Notes: generated from the sequence alone by a model not told the origin. A stretch of 60,000 nucleotides of DNA from Symsagittifera roscoffensis (GCF_963678635.1 NC_087062.1:14621789-14681788); one strand, 5' to 3'; positions 32,114 through 41,975 are shown, counted from the stretch's first letter. Program-made: numbers and translations.

Positions 32114-35100
32114 CCTACGGGAGTAAAGTCCTGAGTGATACCGAAATGAAGTACGGCGCACCAAAAGCGGAGATGTTTGCGGTGATCACTTTCGTGGAAA
32201 AATACAGGGCCTACTTGGGGAGTGCTCCCTTCAAGTTACGTGTGGATAATCGTGCCCTTGCCTGGCTGAAAACCTATTCGATGGACCAAAGCTATATTGG
32301 TCGTTGGATTGTGCGCCTGGATGGATACCACATGATCATAGAGCACCGTACCCGTGACAAGCACCAGAACGCAGATAGCCTCAGTAAAAAGACAGAATTT
32401 TATGAGCGCCTCGAGGAGAAGCAGGCTAACCAATCAGAGATCAAAGACGGGTTTTCCTTTCTGGACAAAGAAACCTACGATAAGCTGCCACTTACTAGGT
32501 GGTTAGACAAATCAGGACATCCTATACCTGGACACCCTGACCTTCCAGTGGAGACGGCCGCGGAGATAAAGCTTTTAAGCAGAGGCGAACCCGTTCCGTT
32601 GGACCTGCTAGTCCGATCCAACTTGGTACAGCAAGAACTGACCAGGCTGGGTATAAACAGCATCGCTTTATTGAATAAGACGGTGAACGTGGCGCCGGAC
32701 GTCATGGGAAAACTCCGTGACTTGTTGGATAGGGAAGTGAATAGGCATGATCGTGAATGGATGGAGACCATGCAGAGGTTGACTGTCACCGAGAGAACAG
32801 AGAAGAGGCCAGTGTCCATTCGCAGCCGAGGCGTTGAACGGGATTGCAGGTCGATCGTCAACCAGCTGGTGACCTCGATGCCGAAAGAAGTATTGTTGAG
32901 AACTTCGTTCACTGAATATGGAACATCGAATCAAAACCAAGCTACTGAGGAAGTCAGGATCAGGTCGAAATCTAGCTTCACGAGGAGAGTGCACTTCACG
33001 GATGCAAAAGAGGAATATGAGTCAGACACCTTTGAGCCCGTGCAGGACGACTTGTCCGGGGAGAGGTTGACTAGACCACCTAGGGGCAGAATTTTGTCCG
33101 GGGAGTCGGGTTCAAAGCGACCGATGGACAGAGTTTTGTCCGGGGAGTCAAGAAACATCTCAGACAACTTGGAATATGATAATGAGGAATCAATCGACTC
33201 AAGTGGTGACTCGAGACCCCAGTCCTGGGACAACACGTCTGAAACAACTTCCAATTCCGATGTGTCAGAGATCGCAATCCACTCCTTATTGGTAGACTGG
33301 AAGCAGCGTGGGCTGGACCGAGAAACACATCAGGATCCAGACAGGGACAGATACACCTCAGATGAAGAGGGCACTGTGGTAGATAATGCCGCAGACGAGC
33401 TCGAGCTGATAGCAGTTTCAAAACGCCCAACCAGATTGCTGCCACATGGTACGGTCGTCCGTACCAATCTGGAACCATCTGTGCAAGAAGCGACGCCTTT
33501 GAAAAAGATATGGTGTGTCAAGTTGATGGACGATGCTCATGCTCCGGAGATAATGAGTGGGCAAATGAACGTGGTGAAGACGTATTTGAAAGCCAGGTAC
33601 AGGCTGTCGGATCTCCTGAGGGCTCAACGAAATGATAGAATGACGAGCAGTCTGAAAAGATGGATCGAGAATGGAGCACCTGACAAGGGAGACTTGGAAG
33701 AAGACAGCTACAAAGTCCTGAAGCAATTTTACCTGAAGAGGAAAGGCTTGTTGTACCTGAATAAGGACGGAATCGTAGCCTGTAAGCGCAAGGAGGAGGA
33801 CAAGGTCCTTTATAAATACAATTCAATAGTGTTACCACAGTTGTACCAGACCGAATTGCTCTTTCGCTCACATGATCAGATGGGACATCAAGGCGTGGAC
33901 AAAGTGTATAACAGGATACAAAAACGATTCGAATGGCCGGGATTGAAGAAGGCTTGTGAGAAATGGATAGCCGCATGCCTGTCTTGTCAACAGGCAAAGG
34001 ATCCCAGGAAACTAAGGTTCCCCCTACAGTCAATAGAATCGTCAGGTTTCAACGAAGTGGTGCAAATTGATCATCAGAAAATCTGCATGACAGCAACGGG
34101 CTATAATCAGGTGCTGGTAATGATCGACCATTTTACGAAGTATGCGGAGGCAGCACCCTGCATGACAGCATCGGCAGAAGAAACATGCGATCATTTGATA
34201 AACGTGTGGATAGCAAGGCATGGCTGCCCCATCACGTTCCAATCGGACAATGGCAAAGCATTCGTAGGTGATCTCACAAAAGAGTTAATGAAAAGGTCGC
34301 AGGTAGCTCAGGCCCACTCGACCACTTATCACCCGCAAACGAATGGCCTAGTCGAGAGGCAGAATCGCACACTGGTATCCATGTTGAGAGTCTACTGCTC
34401 ACGCTACATGGATGACTGGGACAAGCACTTGCCGCAAGTGATGGGTGCTTACAACAGCACGGAGCATTCCACCACGGGAATAAGTCCACATATGATGCTG
34501 ACGGGTCACGAAAAAGCACTCCCATTAACGTTCTTCTACCCTGAATATGAAGGGAAGAGGACAGCACCGCAAACGTACGTGCGGGACGTTATTAGAAGAC
34601 AGCAGGACCTTAATGACTTATGCAGGAGGAATACGCAACAGGCGCAAATTAGACAAAAAAGGAGGTTTGATAAAAGAACAGCCGATGCAAAAGCCTACTC
34701 AGTTGGCGATTACGTCTGGGTGTTCCAGGAAGTGGTTCCACCAAAAGGAACCAAGAAACTATTAAAGAAATGGCGTGGTCCATTTCAGATAACAGAGGTG
34801 CATCAAGGAGGTCGTTTTTATCGGCTGAGCACTGGAAGAGCGGCTCATTACGAGAATATCAAACCGCACAATGCCTCGTCCGAGGATTGGTGCATCCCAG
34901 CGGACATGCAAGAGGGAGATTATTTAATAGTGGATCCTGCTTGTGAAGTGAATGAAAGGGGTACTCGCGACAAGAACGACGGGAATGAGATGGTGGACAA
35001 TTGTGATCTACCACTGGATCTCGAGTTGACTGAGCGAGTAGAGGTGGACGATGAAACTCTACCCTATGCCGAAGAAGACTGGGATTGCCCGGAACAAACC

Positions 35101-36219
35101 GAAATTGACAAAGGAATACAGCCTGACTTTCCGCTCACTATGGAGACACGCAAAAGTAAGAGGGGAAAAAACCAGAAGAAATACAATCCGTATGGCGAGG
35201 ACTTCGTTGTAGACCGGATAGTAGTGAGTGATGTCATAGACTCGCTGGTGGGGCTGGACGAAGTAGCGATGCTAGAAGAAATCGACCTTGTGAACGATAT
35301 GGATCAAGATTGGATCGACGATCGATCAGAACCGGAAGTGGAGTTCGAACCAGAAGCGGAACAGACTCATGAGCAAGAACTAACAAACTTGCGCGTGCTC
35401 GAATGGCTCCACGATCTGCCGACAGATCCAAAAGAGACGATCCTGACGATTCAGGACGTCGACAGAGACGGCGTCAAATACATCAGTCATGACAATACCG
35501 AGTCCAACTGGGTCGCCCCAGATGGTCCTCTACATGTTCCACAATCCAACCTCGGTCTCCTAGACTTTGGGCGATCGACGGGGACGTCGATGGATATTTT
35601 TGTCCGGGGAGTGGGGGTAGGACTCACCCACACCGAAAATCTCATAATAAAAAAATTGAAATCGGCAAGGGAAACCGGAGAACTAGAGACAGAGGGCGAA
35701 AATGCTAAGAAACCACCTTTTGGACGAATCTTTGAATCGTATTTTGATCTCCCGAACCACTATTCGAACAATATCGTTATAACGGACAGCGATTTCATAC
35801 TCACGGAACGCACGTGCGCCATAGCGATAACTGCGGACGTAAGCTTCAAAACAGCACTAGCGGCCGACTTTAAAAGAGAGTACAAGAATATCGAGTTTTT
35901 GTGGAAACAGAGGCCGGGTGTAGGAGGAATGATAGCGTTGCCCCCTGTTGCATCACAGATACCAGGGAAATATTTGTGTTTTTTGGTTACGAAAGCTACT
36001 GATAGGCAACACGTGAATCCGGAGAGCTTGGTATTGGCCTTGACTCGACTTAGGGATTTCCTGGTTGAGAGAGGTGTGACCTCTCTCTCGTTGCCAGTTT
36101 ATGATCCCAATAGAGGGAAGCTACACCCGAGAGAGTTGTACGCTCTTGTGCATGTGATATTTTCAGAGACTGACATAGAGGTTTACTTACATAAAAAATA
36201 CTATCTGAGCATATGCTAA
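31999..36219 (+). CDS. pol: RNase H-integrase polyprotein with C-terminal macro-like domain (second pol frame)
   Basis: 1406 aa from ATG 31999, in the -1 frame relative to the first pol ORF and overlapping it by 115 bp. RNase H: DTDAS (about 11-15), AEMFAV, DNRALAW, NADSLSK (about 130). Then a ~480-aa linker with no recognised fold, including 'LSGES'-type repeats (about 355-385). Integrase: H..H..C..C zinc finger (about 628-665), catalytic D in VVQIDH (about 690), D in FQSDNG (about 750) and E in GLVERQN (about 785), then the GPY/F-like 'KKWRGPFQITEV' (about 925). An acidic region follows, then residues ~1262-1402 resemble a macro domain: 'ITADVSFKTALAADFKREY', 'GKYLCFLVTKAT', 'LRDFLVERGVTSLSLPVYD'. 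Macro domains bind or hydrolyse ADP-ribose; that role here is inferred from resemblance only. Confidence 0.85.
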   Translation: MPTEKGMFVLDTDASVVAISGILHQEQEWNGRTVLRPIAYGSKVLSDTEMKYGAPKAEMFAVITFVEKYRAYLGSAPFKLRVDNRALAWLKTYSMDQSYIGRWIVRLDGYHMIIEHRTRDKHQNADSLSKKTEFYERLEEKQANQSEIKDGFSFLDKETYDKLPLTRWLDKSGHPIPGHPDLPVETAAEIKLLSRGEPVPLDLLVRSNLVQQELTRLGINSIALLNKTVNVAPDVMGKLRDLLDREVNRHDREWMETMQRLTVTERTEKRPVSIRSRGVERDCRSIVNQLVTSMPKEVLLRTSFTEYGTSNQNQATEEVRIRSKSSFTRRVHFTDAKEEYESDTFEPVQDDLSGERLTRPPRGRILSGESGSKRPMDRVLSGESRNISDNLEYDNEESIDSSGDSRPQSWDNTSETTSNSDVSEIAIHSLLVDWKQRGLDRETHQDPDRDRYTSDEEGTVVDNAADELELIAVSKRPTRLLPHGTVVRTNLEPSVQEATPLKKIWCVKLMDDAHAPEIMSGQMNVVKTYLKARYRLSDLLRAQRNDRMTSSLKRWIENGAPDKGDLEEDSYKVLKQFYLKRKGLLYLNKDGIVACKRKEEDKVLYKYNSIVLPQLYQTELLFRSHDQMGHQGVDKVYNRIQKRFEWPGLKKACEKWIAACLSCQQAKDPRKLRFPLQSIESSGFNEVVQIDHQKICMTATGYNQVLVMIDHFTKYAEAAPCMTASAEETCDHLINVWIARHGCPITFQSDNGKAFVGDLTKELMKRSQVAQAHSTTYHPQTNGLVERQNRTLVSMLRVYCSRYMDDWDKHLPQVMGAYNSTEHSTTGISPHMMLTGHEKALPLTFFYPEYEGKRTAPQTYVRDVIRRQQDLNDLCRRNTQQAQIRQKRRFDKRTADAKAYSVGDYVWVFQEVVPPKGTKKLLKKWRGPFQITEVHQGGRFYRLSTGRAAHYENIKPHNASSEDWCIPADMQEGDYLIVDPACEVNERGTRDKNDGNEMVDNCDLPLDLELTERVEVDDETLPYAEEDWDCPEQTEIDKGIQPDFPLTMETRKSKRGKNQKKYNPYGEDFVVDRIVVSDVIDSLVGLDEVAMLEEIDLVNDMDQDWIDDRSEPEVEFEPEAEQTHEQELTNLRVLEWLHDLPTDPKETILTIQDVDRDGVKYISHDNTESNWVAPDGPLHVPQSNLGLLDFGRSTGTSMDIFVRGVGVGLTHTENLIIKKLKSARETGELETEGENAKKPPFGRIFESYFDLPNHYSNNIVITDSDFILTERTCAIAITADVSFKTALAADFKREYKNIEFLWKQRPGVGGMIALPPVASQIPGKYLCFLVTKATDRQHVNPESLVLALTRLRDFLVERGVTSLSLPVYDPNRGKLHPRELYALVHVIFSETDIEVYLHKKYYLSIC

Positions 36220-36661
36220 GAATTACGCTCGGCGATAAGTGGTTTTTATTAAGTTGCTCGATAAGAATTAGAGTCAAGTTTTAGGTTAGGCTTTAGGTAC
36301 AGTATTAGGAATTAGGTTTTTATATGATAGTATAGGTGTGTGATGTTTATGTGTTTATGTTATGTTATTGTTATGATATGTTTTATGTTTGTGTCATCAA
36401 GGTGACAGCGCTTATTCGTGCTACTCTGACAAAGATAAAGGTGGACGATCCACCTTGGTGCTAAATTTTAAATCAGAATTGTGAAGAGAATTTCAATGAA
36501 GAGTTTTAAAGAATTGATTGATGTTGCATCCAAAAATGATGGTTCTAAGTCGCGACCTGTTTTTTAGATCTTGATTGATCGAAAATTGTTTACTGAACAC
36601 TGAATCAGAGGAGACAGAAAGAAATTACACGACACGACAACAAGAATCAACACGAAAAGAA
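36220..36661 (+). other. Spacer between pol and SGNH ORF
   Basis: Non-coding as far as I can see: a T/G-rich stretch, then a hairpin AAGGTGGA-CGA-TCCACCTT near 36439-36457 (the flanking 'ggtg' repeats may extend it). It could contain a splice acceptor or internal start for the downstream ORFs, but I cannot identify one with confidence. Confidence 0.4.
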
Positions 36662-38908
36662 ATGGGTGACACGAACGAACTCATGGAATTCCTCTCAGCG
36701 AGTCTAGGAGCGACTCTAGACGAGATCTATCAGCGGCTGATCGATTGTGATTTTACACGAGAAGACCCGGGGTTGGCGATGTTTGTGGTCGCACTCCTCA
36801 ATGCACTGGGAAGAGAGGGTCGAGGGAATCGCCCTACAGAAGTCGTGTTGATGTTGGCCTTCGGTGAGTCCGGGACCGCCGAGAGAGGCCGAAACCGATT
36901 GATGAGATGGAGGCGCGGAGAAATGTCTGGCCACGACCTGGCTCGTGAGCCAGGACTAGGTGAGCAAAGGGACCACCGGCTAGGTGAGATGCCCTTGCCC
37001 GTCCAACCTGCGCAGCCACTCATTGGAGCGAAGAGACAACGTGATGGGCCAGGCCCGTCACACTCTGTCGACTCTCCAACAGCTGCTCCTCCCCTAAAGA
37101 GAGTGAGAGTGAGCGAGATAGAGATCCAGACGTCGGAGACGATTGAGACACTGGAGAAGAAGGAGAGAGATCAGAGTGAGCTGTGTGCCAAACTTCAGGA
37201 GTACAGGGCCATAGCTCGGGAGAGAGACGAATGGAAAAAGAAATTTGAAGATCTGCAGGTGGCCTACAAGGAGGATGAGATAAAGCACCTGAAGGAGCTG
37301 TATATGGCGAAGGTGAGCCAAGTGTCACCGGAAATCCTGGCGAGCATGAGGTCCTCGGAGGGATCTAACGACACACGCCCCAGGACAACAGCGCAGGAGC
37401 TGTGCGCATCGAGAGGACCTGAGGTTCTGGATTTGCGTGCATCAAGGGGGCCCGAGGCTCCTCAGCAGACACGACCGTCTGCTTCGAGTCAGAGGTTTAC
37501 GATACCAGACCCTTCTGACACCTATCTAGCTCCTCAATTTCAGGAATCATTTAACCAAGTGGCCAGAGCCGCGATGGATGAGATCAACAGAGGCACTGAG
37601 CGGACACTGGCTAGGATCGTTCCTTCCCAGCGTCGTGATCATTCATCAAATAGCTCGGAGCGAGCAACCCGCACGATAGCGTGTTCTGCGCCTGGTGGAG
37701 TCTTTGAGAAGTCTCGCGTGGTAGACATCAGGAAGAATCTGATGGCACGTCATCAGTTCACGCAAGTGCCAGCCGAGCATCCTCGAGCCTGCCTGAATGA
37801 CATGAGCTGGAACCCCGCCACGAACGACCAAGTAATTCCCCCAGGGAGTCGCCATTTGATCATTGGAGAAAGTTTGGTGAGAGATCTGAATGAGATCTTC
37901 GTCTATGGTCATACTACCATTCTGTCCTTTGGAGGAGCCTCAGTGGCTCAAGTCATCAAAATGATGGAGTTCCAGAGCGAGGATCATTTGGATACATTAA
38001 TAATAATGCTGGGGACCAATGACGTCTCGAGAGCCCCCGTGACTCCGGAGAACAAGTGGGAACCTCTATTGGTGTGCTTATTGAACGAATTGAAAGAAAA
38101 GTATAGACCCAAGCTCGTGATCCTGTGTACGATACCACCAAATCCTTTGGTGGGCACTATAGCTGCAGATTTCATGAACGGCAACGTGACGCGGTGGAAT
38201 GAAATGACCCGCAGTCTGGTGAGAAACAATCCTGGCGAGTTGCGACTCCTGGATCTCGAAAATATGCTACGCATGACTGATCACATCGAGCTCACCAGAG
38301 ATGGAGTGCACTTCAATACCCAACGAGGGAGGCATTGGATTAACGATGTGTTTCAGACGCAACTGAGAGAAGTGGAGCAAGAATCGAGGGCGACCGGTTC
38401 TTTGGCTCGGACCAATTTGACCGGAGGGAGTAGAATAAGGGCAACCGTGCCCGAATCCCTCGCCAACCGTCTAGGGCCCTTGGCAACGGAGACGGTTGGA
38501 GCCGCAACCGTCGCTCCGAGCTCGAACGTGAGAGACAGGCTGGGGACTGCTCCTCCTCCCAGGCCGCAATCGATTGGAAGCCGACTCGGCAGATCGGTGG
38601 AACAGAACAACAGAAACAACTCCCAGACCGCGTCTAGGAGGAATGATTCGCCTGCCACGACAAATCCTGCTTCGACGGCAGGACCGTCTACAAGTACCGT
38701 GCCAGCGGAGGGAATTGAATCAGGCAGCAGGCTGCTTTGGAATAGGTCAGATCCTAGCCATTGGGGTCAGTATAAGACGGACATGTCGGCGAAGTTGAAT
38801 ATGAATACCTTGACGTGTCGGGAGGATGCGATGAGAATGACTGGCGGTGAAAGTCCCACAGTGTCGCGACTTTATCGGATACCGGGTGTGGACTGGCTGC
38901 TAGCATAG
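36662..38908 (+). CDS. Accessory ORF with SGNH/GDSL hydrolase domain
   Basis: 748 aa from ATG 36662 (MGDTNELMEF); the upstream open part begins with TTG and is unlikely to be used. A coiled coil (about 150-220; 'ETIETLEKKERDQSELCAKL') is followed by a Ser/Arg/Pro-rich region, then an SGNH hydrolase at about 395-560: block I IIGESLVRDL (nucleophile Ser in G-E-S), block II FGGASVAQV, block III MLGTNDVS, block V RDGVHFNTQ. All four catalytic-site blocks are visible. A low-complexity tail ends at UAG (38906-38908). SGNH enzymes are esterases or lipases; related domains occur in ORF1 of CR1 LINEs. Being behind pol in an LTR element, it may act in membrane passage or particle handling, which is inference. 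Confidence 0.85.
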   Translation: MGDTNELMEFLSASLGATLDEIYQRLIDCDFTREDPGLAMFVVALLNALGREGRGNRPTEVVLMLAFGESGTAERGRNRLMRWRRGEMSGHDLAREPGLGEQRDHRLGEMPLPVQPAQPLIGAKRQRDGPGPSHSVDSPTAAPPLKRVRVSEIEIQTSETIETLEKKERDQSELCAKLQEYRAIARERDEWKKKFEDLQVAYKEDEIKHLKELYMAKVSQVSPEILASMRSSEGSNDTRPRTTAQELCASRGPEVLDLRASRGPEAPQQTRPSASSQRFTIPDPSDTYLAPQFQESFNQVARAAMDEINRGTERTLARIVPSQRRDHSSNSSERATRTIACSAPGGVFEKSRVVDIRKNLMARHQFTQVPAEHPRACLNDMSWNPATNDQVIPPGSRHLIIGESLVRDLNEIFVYGHTTILSFGGASVAQVIKMMEFQSEDHLDTLIIMLGTNDVSRAPVTPENKWEPLLVCLLNELKEKYRPKLVILCTIPPNPLVGTIAADFMNGNVTRWNEMTRSLVRNNPGELRLLDLENMLRMTDHIELTRDGVHFNTQRGRHWINDVFQTQLREVEQESRATGSLARTNLTGGSRIRATVPESLANRLGPLATETVGAATVAPSSNVRDRLGTAPPPRPQSIGSRLGRSVEQNNRNNSQTASRRNDSPATTNPASTAGPSTSTVPAEGIESGSRLLWNRSDPSHWGQYKTDMSAKLNMNTLTCREDAMRMTGGESPTVSRLYRIPGVDWLLA

Positions 38909-39691
38909 CAGGAGAAATTCAGCTCCTCGACCTCACTCCGACATGTAGACCTGGATGGATTACCTCATGACAATACTTTTGGACCTTTAAACACCCGGTC
39001 GCTCACCGACGTTCGAGATAGGACCCGGGAAAGGACACCACCTGTGCGCAAGGGCAAGTTCCAGACGGAGAACAAGCCCAATAACAAACATCACAAGATG
39101 TACAGACAATTCGCTAAACCACCCGGTCAGACGCCGGGCGAGTATTCGAGGGATTACCCCCGAACTACAACAGTGGTTGGAGACGATAAGAGATACGGAA
39201 ACCTGAAGGCCCCAATAGGCGATGGCCTTTTTGCAGCTTATGACCCCTTGGACATGAAGGCTGCCAAATATCTGGTTGTGGCCGGCTCCGATTATCTCTA
39301 CACGCCCCGTTCTCTATTCTGGCCCGATGTGATTTTCTTAACGGCGCCTAAACTGGACTGGGGACAGGCGATAGGCATGATGATAAGTGTACGGAGAGTG
39401 GTCAGCATGGAGCCGCAGGTAATAGTGGTTGCAGGCTCAAATGATCATCTACAAAGCAGAGGCTTATTGTCACGTCTGACGGATGGATCGATCCCGAGTA
39501 ACGAAATTATAGGGGAGGCGATAATGACACTGCTCTCTGCGATGGCCGAGGTAGAGGCAGCAGCAAGACAACGTTTCACCATGAATGTGGTGAAGGTGAT
39601 CTTCGTATTGTCACCAGGCTACGCTGCGTTGCCTGAACCCCCATCAATTTGTGTACACAATGGTCACGACGATAGCAGAGGGGATATTTAA
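38909..39691 (+). CDS. In-frame extension after UAG; possible second SGNH-like domain
   Basis: The frame of the preceding ORF stays open for 260 codons after its UAG (context TAG-CAG-GAG) and ends at TAA 39689-39691. The first ATG in this stretch is at 39098 (MYRQF). It could be reached by UAG readthrough, by an independent start at 39098, or the UAG could be a mutation. The sequence contains 'YLVVAGSDYLY' and 'PQVIVVAGSNDHLQSRG', which look like the nucleophile strand and GxND block of another SGNH-like fold, followed by 'VIFVLSPGY'. The last ~30 nt overlap the next ORF in the +1 frame, where the protein seems to continue. Confidence 0.6.
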   Translation, partial: QEKFSSSTSLRHVDLDGLPHDNTFGPLNTRSLTDVRDRTRERTPPVRKGKFQTENKPNNKHHKMYRQFAKPPGQTPGEYSRDYPRTTTVVGDDKRYGNLKAPIGDGLFAAYDPLDMKAAKYLVVAGSDYLYTPRSLFWPDVIFLTAPKLDWGQAIGMMISVRRVVSMEPQVIVVAGSNDHLQSRGLLSRLTDGSIPSNEIIGEAIMTLLSAMAEVEAAARQRFTMNVVKVIFVLSPGYAALPEPPSICVHNGHDDSRGDI

Positions 39692-41975
39692 CGTGATAAT
39701 TCCTGCCCCAAACAGAGTGGTGGACCCGGACAATTACTATCCGTCCCGATCTGAGCTTCCCGCCGTTTGGGCTGACATCTCGAATGCCATACAGGGGCTC
39801 AGAGATTGTAGCACAACTCGGTTGGTGCTAGATGAAGTTCTGGGGTTGGAGCTGTCCAACTTCGCAAGATTATTGAAGCTAAGACCAGGGGTAGGTGACG
39901 ATCATCTATTAGTACAACAGGTGGCTGATGATCTCTGGTTCAGACAGATGGATCAGGCAGAGAATGAGCAGGGAAGGATGATCAGAAAGAACATGACGTC
40001 AGCAGAGGAGGACCTCATGGCAATGGCTTTGCGTACGAAGCCACACAACAATATATGGTTGTACCTGTCACCGAGGCTGTGCACCTTGGGTGAGGACGCG
40101 TTTGAGCATGCGCCGGCAATAATTAAAGAGATACATGCGTATCTGAAGAATCTACTTAATGCCCGGGAGTTGGCTGGAGGCAAGATGTTGAAACTGATGC
40201 AAGACGTAAACACGATGTCGCTGGATAAGTTCCAAGCTGACGTGCTGGCCACAAAGGCACAGTACGAACGATCAGATGCTATCTTGGGTGGAATGGGAGT
40301 GGGATGGACGCCATCTTTCCTATCGACGTGCTATCCGAGGGCATCTAGGAACCTGATCGCGAGTTTCGTCAAAGACATCAGGAAGTTGTCGATTGGCCTG
40401 GTGCTAGCCTTATACGTGACATTTGGTCATGAAAACTTTGTGAAAGGACCGGCAAACCTCTTTACCCAAGCGTTGGCAGATTTGAGATCGGATGGACTCC
40501 TGACTCTGATTGCCATGACCTATGGTCGACTGGGAGACTTGCTTGTGCTATTGCGTTACCCTGAACAACTACAGGGACCCAGTCGTGAGTTCAATGCACA
40601 GTTGGAAACTGCCTCGCTCAAGAAGATGAAAGACTGGAGGACTCTCCTACTTCAATACCTCTTGCAACAAAACAGAAGCGTCACAGGAGAGGACAAAGTG
40701 GCGACGAACGCAAGCGAATGTAAGCAGTATTGTGTTATGCCCTTACTAACAGACTTAGCTGTCATGATGCGGATTGATCCGTTGGCTCTGGTCCACGGAC
40801 TGAGGGAATTCGTCACAGTGGTGTATGGACCGGTGATGTCCTTTGCGTTCCCGGATGTGCAAGTTAAAGCGTACAGGAATTCAGTGTTGTACGTCAACCT
40901 GGTCTCAGTAGTGGATTGTTCCGTGCTGAATTGGGTAGAGCAGAGTGAACTGAGAAAGCTGGCCAGCGATGATAGGCTATTCGGAAGAATAGCAGAGCCA
41001 GGTTGGGTGTTGATGGACTTCAACAACCACTTCAAATGCCGAATGGGCCGTGAGGATCTTTCCCACATCCAGTTTAACCCAAAAATCTGGAATTTGAGAC
41101 CAGTGGTGAAAGATACAGGAGAGGCTGTGGTAGTACCTCAATTGCCGGGAGCCTATGCCCATGCGAAAGAGAATCAACAAACATGGCTTCCTGGGTCCAG
41201 GCCGCTGCCGGACCAATGCCATCGATATCCACCGATAAGGAGGATGTTGTTGGGAGTCACATCTCTCATCACTGCCCCTCGTATTGGAGCAGCTCGTGAC
41301 GCAGAGAAGAGAATGCTGAAGTGGAGTGGAGGGATGGAGCCGCGCTTCATCAGCTGGAACGTTGCTGCCGCGCATACGTTCGACTTCTCATTTCCCGATG
41401 CCTGGAGCAGGAAAAAGATCAAAGCACTACCCTCCAGGAGACCAGAGGTCTCGGCTGAAACGTGGAACGAAGTATATTCTTCCGCGGATGACTTATCGAG
41501 ACTGAAATGGTCAGGAGAAGCGAAAGTGGTGATGCTGGAGGTGGCAAGGGAGAGCAGAGGAGGCTCATATATAACGATAGAGGACCTGGCCCCACATGGC
41601 GAGGAGTTGGTAGAGTTCCTGGTCGATGATGAATTGTTTTATCATGCAGGAGACATGGCCGTACCGGCTCGGCCGGATTCGGGCACAGACGCGCGACAAG
41701 GACCCTCGGGACCTAGGCCAAAACCTGATGCGGACGACGATGAATTGATGGATCAGGACGATAACGATGACGGGACCGGAAGTAAGACGGAGAAACCGGG
41801 AGAGACCGATCTAGGAGCGTTGGAAAGGGACTTGCTAGAATACCGGTTCAGTGAAGACGACGATGGGGAAGTCGATGGGAGTTTATTGCTAATGGCACCA
41901 TCGTCCTTCATGTCTGTCTCCTACAAAGGAGGCGTCGGCCGATCTATCTCCGATAGACCCAATAAGCCAGGCTAG
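39660..41975 (+). CDS. Large accessory ORF, function unknown (771 aa)
   Basis: ATG 39660; the frame is also open a little upstream (GTG 39651). It overlaps the preceding frame by 32 bp in the +1 register. The N-terminus ('FNVIIPAPNRVVDPDNYYP') reads like the continuation of the fold in the previous ORF. The middle is helical and Leu-rich (about 180-380). I see no transmembrane segments, zinc fingers or nuclease motifs. The C-terminus is strongly acidic (about 675-740, runs of Asp). I do not recognise the family. Composition and codon use match the neighbouring ORFs of the element, so it is an integral part rather than captured junk. Confidence 0.75.
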   Translation: MVTTIAEGIFNVIIPAPNRVVDPDNYYPSRSELPAVWADISNAIQGLRDCSTTRLVLDEVLGLELSNFARLLKLRPGVGDDHLLVQQVADDLWFRQMDQAENEQGRMIRKNMTSAEEDLMAMALRTKPHNNIWLYLSPRLCTLGEDAFEHAPAIIKEIHAYLKNLLNARELAGGKMLKLMQDVNTMSLDKFQADVLATKAQYERSDAILGGMGVGWTPSFLSTCYPRASRNLIASFVKDIRKLSIGLVLALYVTFGHENFVKGPANLFTQALADLRSDGLLTLIAMTYGRLGDLLVLLRYPEQLQGPSREFNAQLETASLKKMKDWRTLLLQYLLQQNRSVTGEDKVATNASECKQYCVMPLLTDLAVMMRIDPLALVHGLREFVTVVYGPVMSFAFPDVQVKAYRNSVLYVNLVSVVDCSVLNWVEQSELRKLASDDRLFGRIAEPGWVLMDFNNHFKCRMGREDLSHIQFNPKIWNLRPVVKDTGEAVVVPQLPGAYAHAKENQQTWLPGSRPLPDQCHRYPPIRRMLLGVTSLITAPRIGAARDAEKRMLKWSGGMEPRFISWNVAAAHTFDFSFPDAWSRKKIKALPSRRPEVSAETWNEVYSSADDLSRLKWSGEAKVVMLEVARESRGGSYITIEDLAPHGEELVEFLVDDELFYHAGDMAVPARPDSGTDARQGPSGPRPKPDADDDELMDQDDNDDGTGSKTEKPGETDLGALERDLLEYRFSEDDDGEVDGSLLLMAPSSFMSVSYKGGVGRSISDRPNKPG

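Noticed and set aside
36575-36661. SGNH ORF starting at 36575
   Set aside because: Begins with TTG. The first ATG in frame, 36662, is followed by a credible protein start.
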